DNA of 64,000 bases from Rhodococcus globerulus NBRC 14531 (lineage in GTDB: Bacteria > Actinomycetota > Actinomycetes > Mycobacteriales > Mycobacteriaceae). Of the stretch, positions 26,588 through 37,935 are shown piece by piece (position 1 is the stretch's first letter; every line of letters starts with the position of its first letter). The stretch lies in assembly GCF_001894805.1 (NCBI RefSeq), contig NZ_BCWX01000004.1, positions 496,001 through 560,000 of the forward strand, in the 5' to 3' direction. The notes beneath the pieces were generated by a model. It had not been told where the DNA came from. It saw only the letters and a program-made list of their open reading frames with translations, and ran no database searches. Both the position numbers and the translations under genes were made by a program.

Positions 26588-27730
26588 ATGACCGACATCA
26601 TCGCCGAACCCGAGGTCAGGGTCATCGAGGCAGGCAAGAACCCGACTCGATTTGCGCGAGGCTGGCACTGCCTCGGCCTGGCCGAGACGTTTCGTGACGG
26701 AAAGCCGCACCAAATCAAGGCTTTCGGCACCGACTTGGTGGTGTTCGCAGACTCCGAGAACGAGTTGCACATCCTTGACGCATACTGCCGACACATGGGC
26801 GGCAACCTCGCGATGGGGCAGATCAAAGGCGACTCCATCGCCTGCCCGTTCCACGATTGGCGGTGGGGCGGGAACGGGCGCTGCACTGGCATTCCTTACG
26901 CGCGGCGCGTCCCTCCGCTAGCACGCACACGATCGTGGAATGTACTCGAACGCAACGGAATGCTCTTTACCTGGCATGACCCGGAGGGCAACACGCCGCC
27001 GGAGGACGTGACGATTCCGGAGATCGAGGGATGGGGCACCGATCGGTGGAGCGAGTGGTCGTGGCGCACCTTCCACGTGGAGGGCTCGCACTGCCGTGAG
27101 ATCGTCGACAACGTTGTCGACATGGCTCACTTCTTCTACGTTCATTTCCAGATGCCGGGCTACTTCAAGAATGTGTTCGAAGGCCAGGTCGCTGCACAGC
27201 ACATGCGCTCGGTAGGCCGGGACGACATCAAAACCGGTGTACAGATGGACCTTCCAGATGCCGAGACCGTGTCGGAAGCTGCCTACTACGGTCCGTCTTT
27301 CATGCTCGATACGGTGTGGACGATTTCCGGGGACACCACGGTGGAGGCAAAGGTCATCAACTGCCACTACCCTGTCACCGACAATTCGTTTGTCCTGCAG
27401 TACGGCACATGTGTCGAACGCACGCCGGGCAACTCGGACGAGCAGGCCGAAGCCACCGCTCAGATGTTCACCGAGGGTCTCGAGACGCAGTTCCTCCAGG
27501 ATATCGAGATCTGGAAACACAAGAGCCGCATCGAAAATCCGCTCCTCACCGAAGAGGACGGGCCCGTCTACCAACTTCGCCGCTGGTACCAGCAGTTCTA
27601 TGTAGACGTCGAGAACGTCACAGACGAAATGACCGCACGCTACGAGTACGAGGTGGACACCACTCGCGCTCTGGAGAACTGGTCCACCGAGGTGCAGGAA
27701 AATCTCGCACGCGTCGACGCGGATACGTAA
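26588..27730 (+). CDS. kshA: 3-ketosteroid 9alpha-hydroxylase, oxygenase component (KshA)
   Basis: A 380-aa Rieske non-heme iron oxygenase. The [2Fe-2S] ligands C67, H69, C86 and H89 (CRHMGGNL, CPFHDWRW) and the mononuclear iron ligands H181 and H186 (DNVVDMAHFFYVHF) have the same numbers as in M. tuberculosis KshA; the third ligand is D305 (FLQDIEIW). KshA with the reductase KshB hydroxylates C9 of 3-ketosteroids, opening ring B. KshB is not in this window. AGGATTC precedes ATG 26588. Rhodococci carry several KshA paralogs with different steroid ranges; this copy has its own regulators, so it may serve a special substrate. Confidence 0.92.
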   Translation: MTDIIAEPEVRVIEAGKNPTRFARGWHCLGLAETFRDGKPHQIKAFGTDLVVFADSENELHILDAYCRHMGGNLAMGQIKGDSIACPFHDWRWGGNGRCTGIPYARRVPPLARTRSWNVLERNGMLFTWHDPEGNTPPEDVTIPEIEGWGTDRWSEWSWRTFHVEGSHCREIVDNVVDMAHFFYVHFQMPGYFKNVFEGQVAAQHMRSVGRDDIKTGVQMDLPDAETVSEAAYYGPSFMLDTVWTISGDTTVEAKVINCHYPVTDNSFVLQYGTCVERTPGNSDEQAEATAQMFTEGLETQFLQDIEIWKHKSRIENPLLTEEDGPVYQLRRWYQQFYVDVENVTDEMTARYEYEVDTTRALENWSTEVQENLARVDADT

Positions 27731-27748
27731 AATTCGCGTGAGCTCACA

Positions 27749-27782
27749 GTTGCCGCGCCCTGCCCAAGCAGAGCGCGGCAAC
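27749..27782. terminator. bidirectional terminator hairpin after kshA
   Basis: GTTGCCGCGC (27749-27758) and GCGCGGCAAC (27773-27782) form a perfect 10-bp stem. It lies between the kshA stop and the stop of the convergent IclR gene, so it can serve both. Confidence 0.75.
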
Positions 27783-27783
27783 A

Positions 27784-28515
27784 TCAGTTTCCGGACAGTC
27801 GATTTCGGATCGTTGCTACCGCGAGGCGGACAGGGACCGAGACAGCCATCGGATCGAACGTACCGGTAGGGCCGGTTACCGAGATCGCGCCAATCGGACT
27901 GCGGCCCTTGATAATAGCGGCACCGACACACGATACTCCGAGCACCGTCTCGTTCCGATCGTGGGCAATTCCGCGGTTACGAATGTCGGCATACTCCCTT
28001 CGCAGTCGAACTGGGTCCACTATCGTGTTCGGCGTGGAACGCGGCGGCGTCAGCGCCGCGGTCGGATCAAGCTCTGCCATCAAGGTTTTGCCTATTGCCG
28101 TCGACGCCGCGGGAAGGCGCCCGCCGGCGCGGGTGGGCAGCCGAACGGCGAAGGAGCCACCGACTTTGTCGAGATAGAGAACGTCAGCGCCGACGGGGAC
28201 TGCGAGGTGAACCACGAGACCCGTAGTCGCGTGCAGTTGATAGAGGACGGGCTGCGCCACGCTGTGAAGCCGATCATGATGCAACGCAAGCGAACCGAGT
28301 TCGAATATCTTACGACCCAACCGGTACGTGTGACCCTCACGTTGAAGCCATGTCAGACGTACGAGTTGTCCGAGCATGCGGTGGGTCGACGACGCGGGAA
28401 GCCCCGTCCGTCTCGACAAGTCCGACAAAGTCAGTCGCTCGTCCTCATCGAAAGCCTCGAGCAATATCGAGGCGCGATCGAGTACCGCTACCGGGGAATT
28501 TTCATCACAGGGCAT
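27784..28515 (-). CDS. IclR-family regulator
   Basis: A 243-aa protein with an N-terminal winged helix (LTLSDLSRRTGLPASSTHRML in part) and a C-terminal IclR effector domain (GVSCVGAAI near the end, the family's conserved signature). Start ATG 28515 has GGAGAT upstream. It is convergent with kshA and divergent from a second IclR gene at 28726. IclR proteins often sense aromatic or steroid intermediates; the pairing with kshA makes this a candidate regulator. Confidence 0.9.
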   Translation of the reverse strand: MPCDENSPVAVLDRASILLEAFDEDERLTLSDLSRRTGLPASSTHRMLGQLVRLTWLQREGHTYRLGRKIFELGSLALHHDRLHSVAQPVLYQLHATTGLVVHLAVPVGADVLYLDKVGGSFAVRLPTRAGGRLPAASTAIGKTLMAELDPTAALTPPRSTPNTIVDPVRLRREYADIRNRGIAHDRNETVLGVSCVGAAIIKGRSPIGAISVTGPTGTFDPMAVSVPVRLAVATIRNRLSGN

Positions 28516-28597
28516 GGGGCATCTCCGTGGGTCGGCAGCGTACGACGGGCACGCTGCATGAATGACCCCTTCGGCTTTAAGGGCCATATGCAGGTTG

Positions 28598-28642
28598 TTT
28601 GATCGCTTGATCAATGTACAATCGGACTATACAGTGCAAGTG
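28598..28642. promoter_or_regulatory. divergent IclR control region
   Basis: TTTGATC at 28598 is followed by the palindrome TTGATCAA at 28607-28614, then TGTACAATCGG and CTATACAG. It lies between the two divergent IclR genes and may hold their operator and promoters. No consensus was tested. Confidence 0.3.
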
Positions 28643-28725
28643 ACAGGGGTCACCACCTGACGGACACGCCAAATGCCAACGGCAACTGAAGCGACACTCG
28701 GGAAACCCCGGAAAGGAAGGCGTCC

Positions 28726-29631
28726 ATGGCCGTTGTCGACATGAACGACAAGAAGTCCTCTGCCCCACCGGCCGGCGGTCGGTCCACCACAGACTTACCG
28801 CCGTCGATGGTCGAGCGGATGACACTCATTCTCGATGCCTTCGATGGACGGGCAACCCACCTCAGTCTCGAAGAAACCGCGCGACGCGCCCGGTTGCCGC
28901 GATCGACCGTCCACCGCATTCTCGAGCAGCTCGTCAAGCTCGACTGGGTCGCTCACGCGCCGATTGGTTACCGCCTCGGCCGACGCGCACTCGGACTTGA
29001 CGGCGGCATCGGCGACCACGGCCAGCTGCGTGCAGCCGCAGCACCGCTGCTACACGAACTACACCTGAAAACCGGAATGGTCGTGCATCTGTCAGTTCTC
29101 GACGACTGCGAAAATGTCTACCTCGACAAGGTAGGTGGACGCTTCGCTACGACGCTACCGTCGCGCGTCGGCGGTCGCGCCCTTGCACATTCGACGGCAG
29201 GCGGCAAAGCGATGTTGGCGTGCATCGCTCCCGAACAGGTGGACACCCTGTTCGGTGTGACGCTCCCGCGCTGCACCGACAGCACCATCGCGGACATCGC
29301 AGTTCTGCATCAAGAGCTGAGCCGTATTCGGCAGCGTCGAGGCTTGGCCTTCGAGTGCGGCGAATCAACACCGGGTGTCGCGTGCGTCGCGTCGGCTATT
29401 CGCGGGCACGAAGGGCCGATCGGCAGCATCTCGTTGTGCAGCGATACGCAGACCGCTCAGCTCGAGCGGGTAGCGCCATTGGTGCTCGACGCAGCTCGTG
29501 AGGTGTCGCGCACCCTGTACCCCGAACTGGTCGCTCCACGTCGTGGCCGCAAGCCTCCACCGGTTCCCACGAGCACTTTCTCCGCAGCAACGATGGATCG
29601 CCTCATGGCGTCGTCCGAGCACTGGATCTGA
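28726..29631 (+). CDS. IclR-family regulator
   Basis: A 301-aa paralog of the divergent IclR gene. The HTH reads LSLEETARRARLPRSTVHRIL in part; the effector domain contains VYLDKVGGRFATTLPSRVGG in part and GVACVASAI. It has an N-terminal Pro/Ser extension and a C-terminal tail of about 35 residues absent in its neighbour. GGAAAGGAAGG precedes ATG 28726. Two divergent IclR genes next to kshA suggest layered control. Confidence 0.9.
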   Translation: MAVVDMNDKKSSAPPAGGRSTTDLPPSMVERMTLILDAFDGRATHLSLEETARRARLPRSTVHRILEQLVKLDWVAHAPIGYRLGRRALGLDGGIGDHGQLRAAAAPLLHELHLKTGMVVHLSVLDDCENVYLDKVGGRFATTLPSRVGGRALAHSTAGGKAMLACIAPEQVDTLFGVTLPRCTDSTIADIAVLHQELSRIRQRRGLAFECGESTPGVACVASAIRGHEGPIGSISLCSDTQTAQLERVAPLVLDAAREVSRTLYPELVAPRRGRKPPPVPTSTFSAATMDRLMASSEHWI

Positions 29632-29658
29632 AGCAATCGGATTTGTGCTTGGAAGATT

Positions 29659-32084
<2,426 letters not shown>

Positions 32085-32687
32085 CTAGTACAGTAGGCGC
32101 CGGTCCTGATTTCCCCGTGCGGCGGGCGGCAATGCCGATGCGGGCGCTGTGGGCCACTGCTCCGGATCCGGATCAAGCTGTCGAAGCTGTTGCACCTGTT
32201 CACGACACCACGGCGAGACGTCGCGACCGCCACCGAGAACAGCGTCCGAAAACTTGTGCCAGTCAACCCATTCCACGCTTTCCACTTCCGTCGGATCGGG
32301 AACCGGTTGTGGGCCGTCGTAGATCACCCGAAAGACGGGGCAGATCTCGTTTTCGACGATGCCGGTGTCCATCACTGCGCGGTATCGGAAGAAAGGGAGC
32401 GCAAGGCTGACATCATCGACACCTATCCCAAGTTCTTGGTTCAGCCGACGTCGGACGGCTTCTTCGAGCGATTCGCCCGGAGCGGGATGTCCGCAGCAAC
32501 TGTTGGTCCAGACACCTGGCCACGTTGCCTTGTCCAGTGCACGCCTCGTAATCAGGAGGTTGCCGCTCCGATCGAAGACATACGCCGAGAAAGCAAGGTG
32601 CAGTGGCGTTGTAGTGGTGTGGACGCTCGCTTTCGGTTCGATCCCGATGGATCGACCTGCGTCGTCGAGCAACACGACGTATTCCAT
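32085..32687 (-). CDS. idi: isopentenyl-diphosphate delta-isomerase, type 1
   Basis: A 200-aa Nudix-fold enzyme. It has TNSCCGHPAPGES (catalytic Cys and the Nudix-like start) and RRRLNQELGI, then YRAVMD, GIVENEICPVF (catalytic Glu). Length and motifs match type 1 IDI. It converts IPP to DMAPP, the supply step for carotenoids. It is the last gene of the carotenoid operon, 25 bp after crtB. Confidence 0.93.
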   Translation of the reverse strand: MEYVVLLDDAGRSIGIEPKASVHTTTTPLHLAFSAYVFDRSGNLLITRRALDKATWPGVWTNSCCGHPAPGESLEEAVRRRLNQELGIGVDDVSLALPFFRYRAVMDTGIVENEICPVFRVIYDGPQPVPDPTEVESVEWVDWHKFSDAVLGGGRDVSPWCREQVQQLRQLDPDPEQWPTAPASALPPAARGNQDRRLLY

Positions 32688-32712
32688 GTGAAATCCCGTT
32701 CTCTTCGTTCGA

Positions 32713-33741
32713 TCAGGGCGCCGGCGTCAGCAGCGTGCGGAGGCTGATCCATCCGGTTTCAGCCAGTCGCGGTGCCGCGATCGACATTCGGCGCCGCTGG
32801 GAAACGTGTGCCCGCTTGTGCAGTACGCGGTATCCGCTGTCTTCCACCGCACGCAAGATGTCGCCGTACAGGACAAACGCCGTGCGCATCGCGGGGCGTA
32901 CCACCGGGTCGAGCATATCGATCCCCGGTTCGGCAGTGCGGTACACCGCACGGGTGTGTGCGATCAGATGCGCGAGAGCGCGCTCGAGTCGGACGTCGCT
33001 GCGGCCGGTGACAAGACAGTTTCGCAACAGGCCTTCGTCGACACCGAAAGCATTCAGTTCCTCGGTCGGCAGATAGATCCGATCACGATCGAGATCCTCT
33101 CCCATATCCCGGATGAAGTTGGTCAGCTGAAAAGCTTCACCCAGTGCGACCGCTGGTCCGGCGGCACTGTCGCGATCTGTTGCCGTGCCCAGGATCGGAA
33201 GCATTTGCAGGCCGATGACAGCGGCGGATCCGTACATGTACTCGGACAGTTCGTCCATCGTTCGATACCGCGAGCGGAACATCTTGGTTCCTGGTATGTC
33301 CATTCGCATCGAGTGCAGGAAGGCGTAGTAGTAGTCGTGCGAAATGCTGTATCTCGCAGTGGTATCCACGAGCGCTCTGAGCACCAGGTCGGATCTACTC
33401 TCCCCCAGCGGCTGTCCGTCGAGCGCATCTCGGATGCGAGCCTCGAACAGGTCAAGCTTTGCGCTTGCCCTACGATCGGCTTCGGTGGGCGAAGTACCCG
33501 TCGAATCGACTGTGACAGAGGAAAGCGCTGGCACATAACCTGATTCGCTGTCGCCGGAATCCACGTCGACGATGTCGTCGACCATCCGCGCAAACCCGTA
33601 GAGCGCGTGCACGCCGGCGCGCTTGTCAGCCGGCAGTAACCGGGTCGCGAGGAAGTAAGTTTTGCCATGCTGCTCGTTCAGGTCGCGGCACAGTCGATAC
33701 GCGTCGTGGAGGCTCGGGTCGATCTTGTCGAGTTCACGCAT
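32713..33741 (-). CDS. crtB: phytoene synthase
   Basis: A 342-aa trans-isoprenyl synthase. The first aspartate motif is DDIVD (in ARMVDDIVDVDSG) and the second is in NFIRDMGEDLDRDRIYLP. It condenses two GGPP into phytoene. ATG 33741 overlaps the crtI stop by eight bases; GTG 33762 is an alternative. GGPP synthase (crtE) is not in this window. It is the fifth gene of the operon. Confidence 0.92.
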   Translation of the reverse strand: MRELDKIDPSLHDAYRLCRDLNEQHGKTYFLATRLLPADKRAGVHALYGFARMVDDIVDVDSGDSESGYVPALSSVTVDSTGTSPTEADRRASAKLDLFEARIRDALDGQPLGESRSDLVLRALVDTTARYSISHDYYYAFLHSMRMDIPGTKMFRSRYRTMDELSEYMYGSAAVIGLQMLPILGTATDRDSAAGPAVALGEAFQLTNFIRDMGEDLDRDRIYLPTEELNAFGVDEGLLRNCLVTGRSDVRLERALAHLIAHTRAVYRTAEPGIDMLDPVVRPAMRTAFVLYGDILRAVEDSGYRVLHKRAHVSQRRRMSIAAPRLAETGWISLRTLLTPAP

Positions 33742-35353
33742 GACCGACACCGACTTCGACACCGAGAGCAGCCGACGATTGCGCGTTGTTCGATCCTGTT
33801 ATCCGCTCTGCGGCAAGCCTTCCCGAAACGAGAACCGTCGGCACGCCGACACCCGGAGTGGTCCCTGAACCGGCGAGGACGACGTTGCCGAGACCAGGAA
33901 CCAGATTCTTGCGGCGAAATGGCCCGGTCTGACGGAATACATGGGCCGACGAGAAGGGACTACCGTCGAGCATTCCTTTGTCCAGCCAAGTTCGTGGGGT
34001 GTCTAGGTGGTCGACGGACATCGACGAGGTCAGGTTGCGATATCCGCGTTGTTCCAACACTCCTTGAATTTCACGCATGTACGGAACCCCCAGACGATCC
34101 CAATCGAGGGGCGCGCTGGCAAGATTCGGGCAAGGAGCCAAGATCGAGATGGGTTCACTTCTGACGCCGTCACGAACGAGATTCAGCGATGGGTCTGTCA
34201 CAGCCGGTCGGGTGATCAAGAGAGATGGATCATCCATCAACTGCCCGCGGCCACGACGCGCGGTAATCCGAGCAAAGGTCTCAGACCACTGTTCGCCGAA
34301 GTCGATGGTGTGGTGAGACCTTGACGGCCACGACCGCGTCACATCCACCGGAACCGTGCCGTGAAAAACGACGGCTGACGGCGATACGACGGAATATCCG
34401 CGTCGCCGACCCGTAGACGGCGCACCTGCCTGGTCGAGCAACCGATCGACTACAGGTAAGTCCGGAGTCAACACGAGGGCATCACACGAATAACTCCGAC
34501 CATCCGACGTCAAAACCTCTGTGACGCGCTTGTTCTCGATGTTTACCTCGGACACTTCGGCGTCGGTGTGAAGCACTCCCCCGTGTCGTGTGAACGCGTC
34601 GGCCATCACCTCCGCAATTTTGGCCATGCCGCCCACCGGAAAGTAGACCCCGAGTGAGGTGTCCATGTGCGCGATGGCGCCGTATACGCCCAACGCCTTG
34701 GCGGGGGCCATTCCCGCGTACAGTGCCTGGAAGGTAAAGATTCGTCGCAGCCGTTCGTCTTTCACGAAGGATCCGACCCGCGGCCCGAGTCGACCGAAAC
34801 CACCCAGCCGAGCCAGAGTGGCGGTGTCGCGCACTGCCGATGGCGTCGACACCAGATCGAGTGGTGAATCGAAATTCGAGTCGATGTACCGACCGAACTC
34901 GGTGTCGAAGATCGACGCCAGCCACCGTCGAAGCTTGCGGTATCCGTCGGACTCGCCTGGACCGCATGTCCTTTCGACCTCTGCCGACATCGTAAGCGGA
35001 TCCGAGTACACGTCGATGGAACTGCCGTCTGCGTAACGCGTGTGATAGCTGGGTGAAAGCTTCGTCAAAGTGAGTGCAGGAGTGACGGAATCAAAAGACT
35101 CACCCACTGCGGCCAATGCGTCGGCGATCAAATTCGGCATGGTGAGAACACTGGCACCGTTGTCGATGTCGTACAGGAAACGACCCGCGTCATCGACCAC
35201 CGGATAGGTACCGACACGCCCACCGATCGCGGCCTCACGCTCGAGGACTGTGACACGCTTGCCCGCCCCGGTGAGGTGGAGCGCAGCGGAGAGGCCGGCG
35301 AGGCCGGCACCGACCACAACAACCGAATCGACTTGCCCGCTCACTGATCTCAT
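33734..35353 (-). CDS. crtI: phytoene desaturase
   Basis: A 539-aa FAD enzyme with an N-terminal dinucleotide fold (VVVVGAGLAGLSAALHL) and a C-terminal GSGTTPGVGVPTVLVSGRLAA, in part, that closes the FAD site. These are the CrtI hallmarks. It introduces double bonds into phytoene, giving neurosporene or lycopene. AGGTGATC precedes ATG 35353. The gene lies 49 bp after the glycosyltransferase and overlaps crtB. Confidence 0.92.
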   Translation of the reverse strand: MRSVSGQVDSVVVVGAGLAGLSAALHLTGAGKRVTVLEREAAIGGRVGTYPVVDDAGRFLYDIDNGASVLTMPNLIADALAAVGESFDSVTPALTLTKLSPSYHTRYADGSSIDVYSDPLTMSAEVERTCGPGESDGYRKLRRWLASIFDTEFGRYIDSNFDSPLDLVSTPSAVRDTATLARLGGFGRLGPRVGSFVKDERLRRIFTFQALYAGMAPAKALGVYGAIAHMDTSLGVYFPVGGMAKIAEVMADAFTRHGGVLHTDAEVSEVNIENKRVTEVLTSDGRSYSCDALVLTPDLPVVDRLLDQAGAPSTGRRRGYSVVSPSAVVFHGTVPVDVTRSWPSRSHHTIDFGEQWSETFARITARRGRGQLMDDPSLLITRPAVTDPSLNLVRDGVRSEPISILAPCPNLASAPLDWDRLGVPYMREIQGVLEQRGYRNLTSSMSVDHLDTPRTWLDKGMLDGSPFSSAHVFRQTGPFRRKNLVPGLGNVVLAGSGTTPGVGVPTVLVSGRLAAERITGSNNAQSSAALGVEVGVGHA

Positions 35354-35402
35354 GATCGATCACCTGTCACAAGCGCTGGGTTCGAGGCCGACATCAGGAT
35401 TC

Positions 35403-36611
35403 TCATTTCTTCATCGTGCTAGCGAGGGTGGCCACGTCGGTGGTCGGGGCGTTCAACGGCCGACTCTTCCATGACAGTTCGTTTCGGGCGAAGCGTCGAC
35501 GCGAATCGAGCACAAGAGTCGCAAAAAGTGCTGCCGAAATGGGGTGGGCGCAGGCCCGCGCCAGATCTGCGAGGTTGGCTCTGCCGGCAGATTCCGACTG
35601 CGCAGAGCACAGCCGAGCCGTGACTGCGGCAAGGTAGCCGGCAGTCCCCAAGCGTCGTGTGCTTCCCGTTCCCAGAACAGCGGCAGCGGGCGGAAGGAGA
35701 TATACGATGCTCACGCCCGCAAGAGCAGCGGCGGTGCCCACTCGTCCACCGAATGAGGACCACAACCACCGGGTGTAGCCCTCCCGAAGTTGAGGCCAGT
35801 CGCGATACATCCGACAACTGACAAAACCCGCACCCGAGACCAGAACCGTACGTTTGCCGTGGCTGCGAAGAGCTCTAGCTATGTCCAGATCTTCGGTGGC
35901 ACTGGAGGCCACCGACTCGTGTCCACCGATTTCACGGTAGGCGCCGGCATCGAACATCAGGAATTGACCACACGCCACCGAAAGTGATTGTCTCAGCGAC
36001 CTGTTCGCCAAAGGTACCAAGAGGGTCGACATCCACGAAAAGGCCAGCAACGGCTGAACAAGATGCTCAGCAACGCTGCCCGACTTCTGTTCGGGCCACG
36101 GGCACACCAATGCTGCATCGCGCTCGCGGAGCGCAGCAACCGACGCCGCGACCGCATCTGGCGTCAGCCTGACGTCGGCATCGACAAAAGCGATAACGTC
36201 CGGCTGGTCTTCGAGACCGATATCGGCAAGGGTCCGACACGCTGCGGCCTTTCCCGTCCAACCAGGGCTTGGCGGATCACACGTGGATATAACCGTGATG
36301 CGCGGATCGCCGTCGGCGGCGCGGCGGGCGGCAACCAGTGTGCCGTCGCCGGAGCCGTCATCGAGGACTATCACCCGAAGGTCGCCCGCATATTTTTGCG
36401 CCCGCAGATCCGCGATGAGCAGGGGCACGGTGGATTCCTCGTCGCGGGCGGGAATGCACACAACGACGCGATCGTGTGGCTTACTGATGTCCGTTCGCCG
36501 CAAGCGTGGCATGAACAGCGCATTCCCGATCGACATCACCGCAGACAATCCGGCCAGTGCCGCACCCGCCGCTGTCAGGTGATGCAGGATTCGTGGACTC
36601 GCGGCGGTCAT
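35403..36611 (-). CDS. family 2 glycosyltransferase, probable carotenoid glycosyltransferase
   Basis: A 402-aa GT-A fold enzyme. It has one N-terminal membrane segment, VVCIPARDEESTVPLLI, VLDDGSGDGT, and FVDADVRLTPDAV (D-x-D). The acceptor motif lies near ATEDLDIARALR, and hydrophobic segments follow residue ~310. It resembles CrtQ/CruC-type enzymes that add sugars to carotenoids. The start ATG overlaps the cruF-like stop (ATGA). Its place in the cluster supports the role; the sugar is unknown. Confidence 0.8.
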   Translation of the reverse strand: MTAASPRILHHLTAAGAALAGLSAVMSIGNALFMPRLRRTDISKPHDRVVVCIPARDEESTVPLLIADLRAQKYAGDLRVIVLDDGSGDGTLVAARRAADGDPRITVISTCDPPSPGWTGKAAACRTLADIGLEDQPDVIAFVDADVRLTPDAVAASVAALRERDAALVCPWPEQKSGSVAEHLVQPLLAFSWMSTLLVPLANRSLRQSLSVACGQFLMFDAGAYREIGGHESVASSATEDLDIARALRSHGKRTVLVSGAGFVSCRMYRDWPQLREGYTRWLWSSFGGRVGTAAALAGVSIVYLLPPAAAVLGTGSTRRLGTAGYLAAVTARLCSAQSESAGRANLADLARACAHPISAALFATLVLDSRRRFARNELSWKSRPLNAPTTDVATLASTMKK

Positions 36612-37510
36612 GCCGTCACCGAGTTCTCGCGGGGCTTCCAGGTCCACATCCAGGCCAGAGGTATCCCCACAACACCCATCGCACAGAAGCCGTAGATCGC
36701 CGAAGACTTCAATTCGTCCCCGTCGAGCAGCGCAGCGTGGGCAAGTGCCGAGCCGAGCCACGTCCACATGAACAACACCACGGGCGCGGCATCCGAAACC
36801 CGCGGCCCGTACTTCCTGCGGGTATCGAAGCGCTTTCCGACATACTCGATCACAACTGCCATTATCAGGGCGGTGGCAAACCAGCCCAGATAGTTCGTGA
36901 ACGGAATCGACGGTATGCCGGGAAGACCCGGATTTCCGGACGTCCACGTCCACTGGCCGTCCGTCACCATCTGGGTGTCCAGATAGAGATCCCACCCGAC
37001 CATCCCGGCAGCCGTAATCACGATTCGCTGGCGAGACTGCCACTTCGGTGACGCGCGGGTTCGCTCGAGTACATAACCCACAGCGCACCAAATGGGATAG
37101 AACCCGGCAGTCCACGCAAGTGGAACCACCGCCGGGACACCCAGAATGTCAGGCCCCAACCGATCAGTGGCGTAGAAGTAACTGCCGAAGGGAAAACCTG
37201 TTGCCGTGCCGATCATTTCGGCGACAAGACCCAACCCCGCGGTGGCCGCGAACAGTACCAAGGTCCACGCCGGCCCACGCGCAATCACCGCATGAACAAT
37301 CGATGCAGCAGCTAATAGGGCGACTACCGCAACAGTGACACCGTCACGTGAGTCCCCGCTCACCAAGGGATAGATGATCTGGGCGATCAATGCGCACGCG
37401 ACGAGCCCCCATACGAGAGGGATCCATCGACCTGCGCTTCCGGCGAATCCGTTTCCGGTGGAAGTTCGCCTGGCCGTCTCGGCAGCAGGCGAAGGCGTGG
37501 GCGCATCCAT
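36608..37510 (-). CDS. CruF-like carotenoid 1',2'-hydratase (DUF422)
   Basis: A 300-aa protein with about seven membrane segments. Motifs such as EMIGTATGFPFGSYFY and GWDLYLDTQMV (charged residues in a membrane helix) mark the DUF422/CruF family. CruF hydrates the terminal psi end of gamma-carotene or lycopene. With the adjoining glycosyltransferase it would give a hydroxylated, glycosylated carotenoid. ATG 37510 overlaps the stop of the upstream small ORF by one base. No carotenoid cyclase lies in the window. Confidence 0.82.
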   Translation of the reverse strand: MDAPTPSPAAETARRTSTGNGFAGSAGRWIPLVWGLVACALIAQIIYPLVSGDSRDGVTVAVVALLAAASIVHAVIARGPAWTLVLFAATAGLGLVAEMIGTATGFPFGSYFYATDRLGPDILGVPAVVPLAWTAGFYPIWCAVGYVLERTRASPKWQSRQRIVITAAGMVGWDLYLDTQMVTDGQWTWTSGNPGLPGIPSIPFTNYLGWFATALIMAVVIEYVGKRFDTRRKYGPRVSDAAPVVLFMWTWLGSALAHAALLDGDELKSSAIYGFCAMGVVGIPLAWMWTWKPRENSVTA

Positions 37511-37728
37511 CACAGTCTTTCGTCGTCGGAAGCGCGCGGTTCCTGCGGTGATTCTTCCGCCATTTCGTGTGGCGACCTGGGCTGACGGCTCGCATCCAGG
37601 AACATTTGGAGAAAGCCGACACCCGGATTGCTTGGGCGCGGATTCTCGCCTCCGTGAGTACCAGAAGAAGAAATAGACATGTCGGTCACATTCCTGTGAT
37701 TGTCGGCCAGAACTTCACGAGAGCTCAA
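37510..37728 (-). CDS. small hypothetical protein at the head of the carotenoid operon
   Basis: A frame of 72 codons (or 56 from ATG 37680, with AGGAATG upstream) ends in a TGA that overlaps the cruF-like ATG. Translational coupling suggests it is a real first gene. The protein is hydrophilic, Pro/Ser/Glu-rich and matches no family I recognise. It could instead be a leader that couples translation. Confidence 0.4.
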   Translation of the reverse strand: MSSREVLADNHRNVTDMSISSSGTHGGENPRPSNPGVGFLQMFLDASRQPRSPHEMAEESPQEPRASDDERL

Positions 37729-37800
37729 CGAACGGACTGTGAGTTGACGGAAAATCGGCTTCTACCAGTGCATGCATGACACTCTGCCCTTCCTGTCAAC

Positions 37801-37843
37801 ACCGTCTCGACACAGTTGAGCACGGAGACGGTACACACCGTCT
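37801..37843. promoter_or_regulatory. nested inverted repeats upstream of carotenoid operon
   Basis: ACCGTCTC (37801-37808) pairs with GAGACGGT (37825-37832). The latter's AGACGGT also pairs with ACCGTCT at 37837-37843 across a four-base spacer. Three copies of one half-site near the probable promoter of the operon suggest a regulator site or a hairpin. Confidence 0.45.
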
Positions 37844-37935
37844 GCGTGGCATTCGTAGCCGTTTCGCACCCGGATGGGAGTTCTCGAGAAAAAGTTTTCG
37901 GGCACGCGGGTGACACGCCATCGTCTTGCCGCGAA

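Noticed and set aside
36557..37051. Plus-strand frame opposite the cruF-like gene
   Set aside because: Composition is random-like and it lies over a conserved membrane protein.
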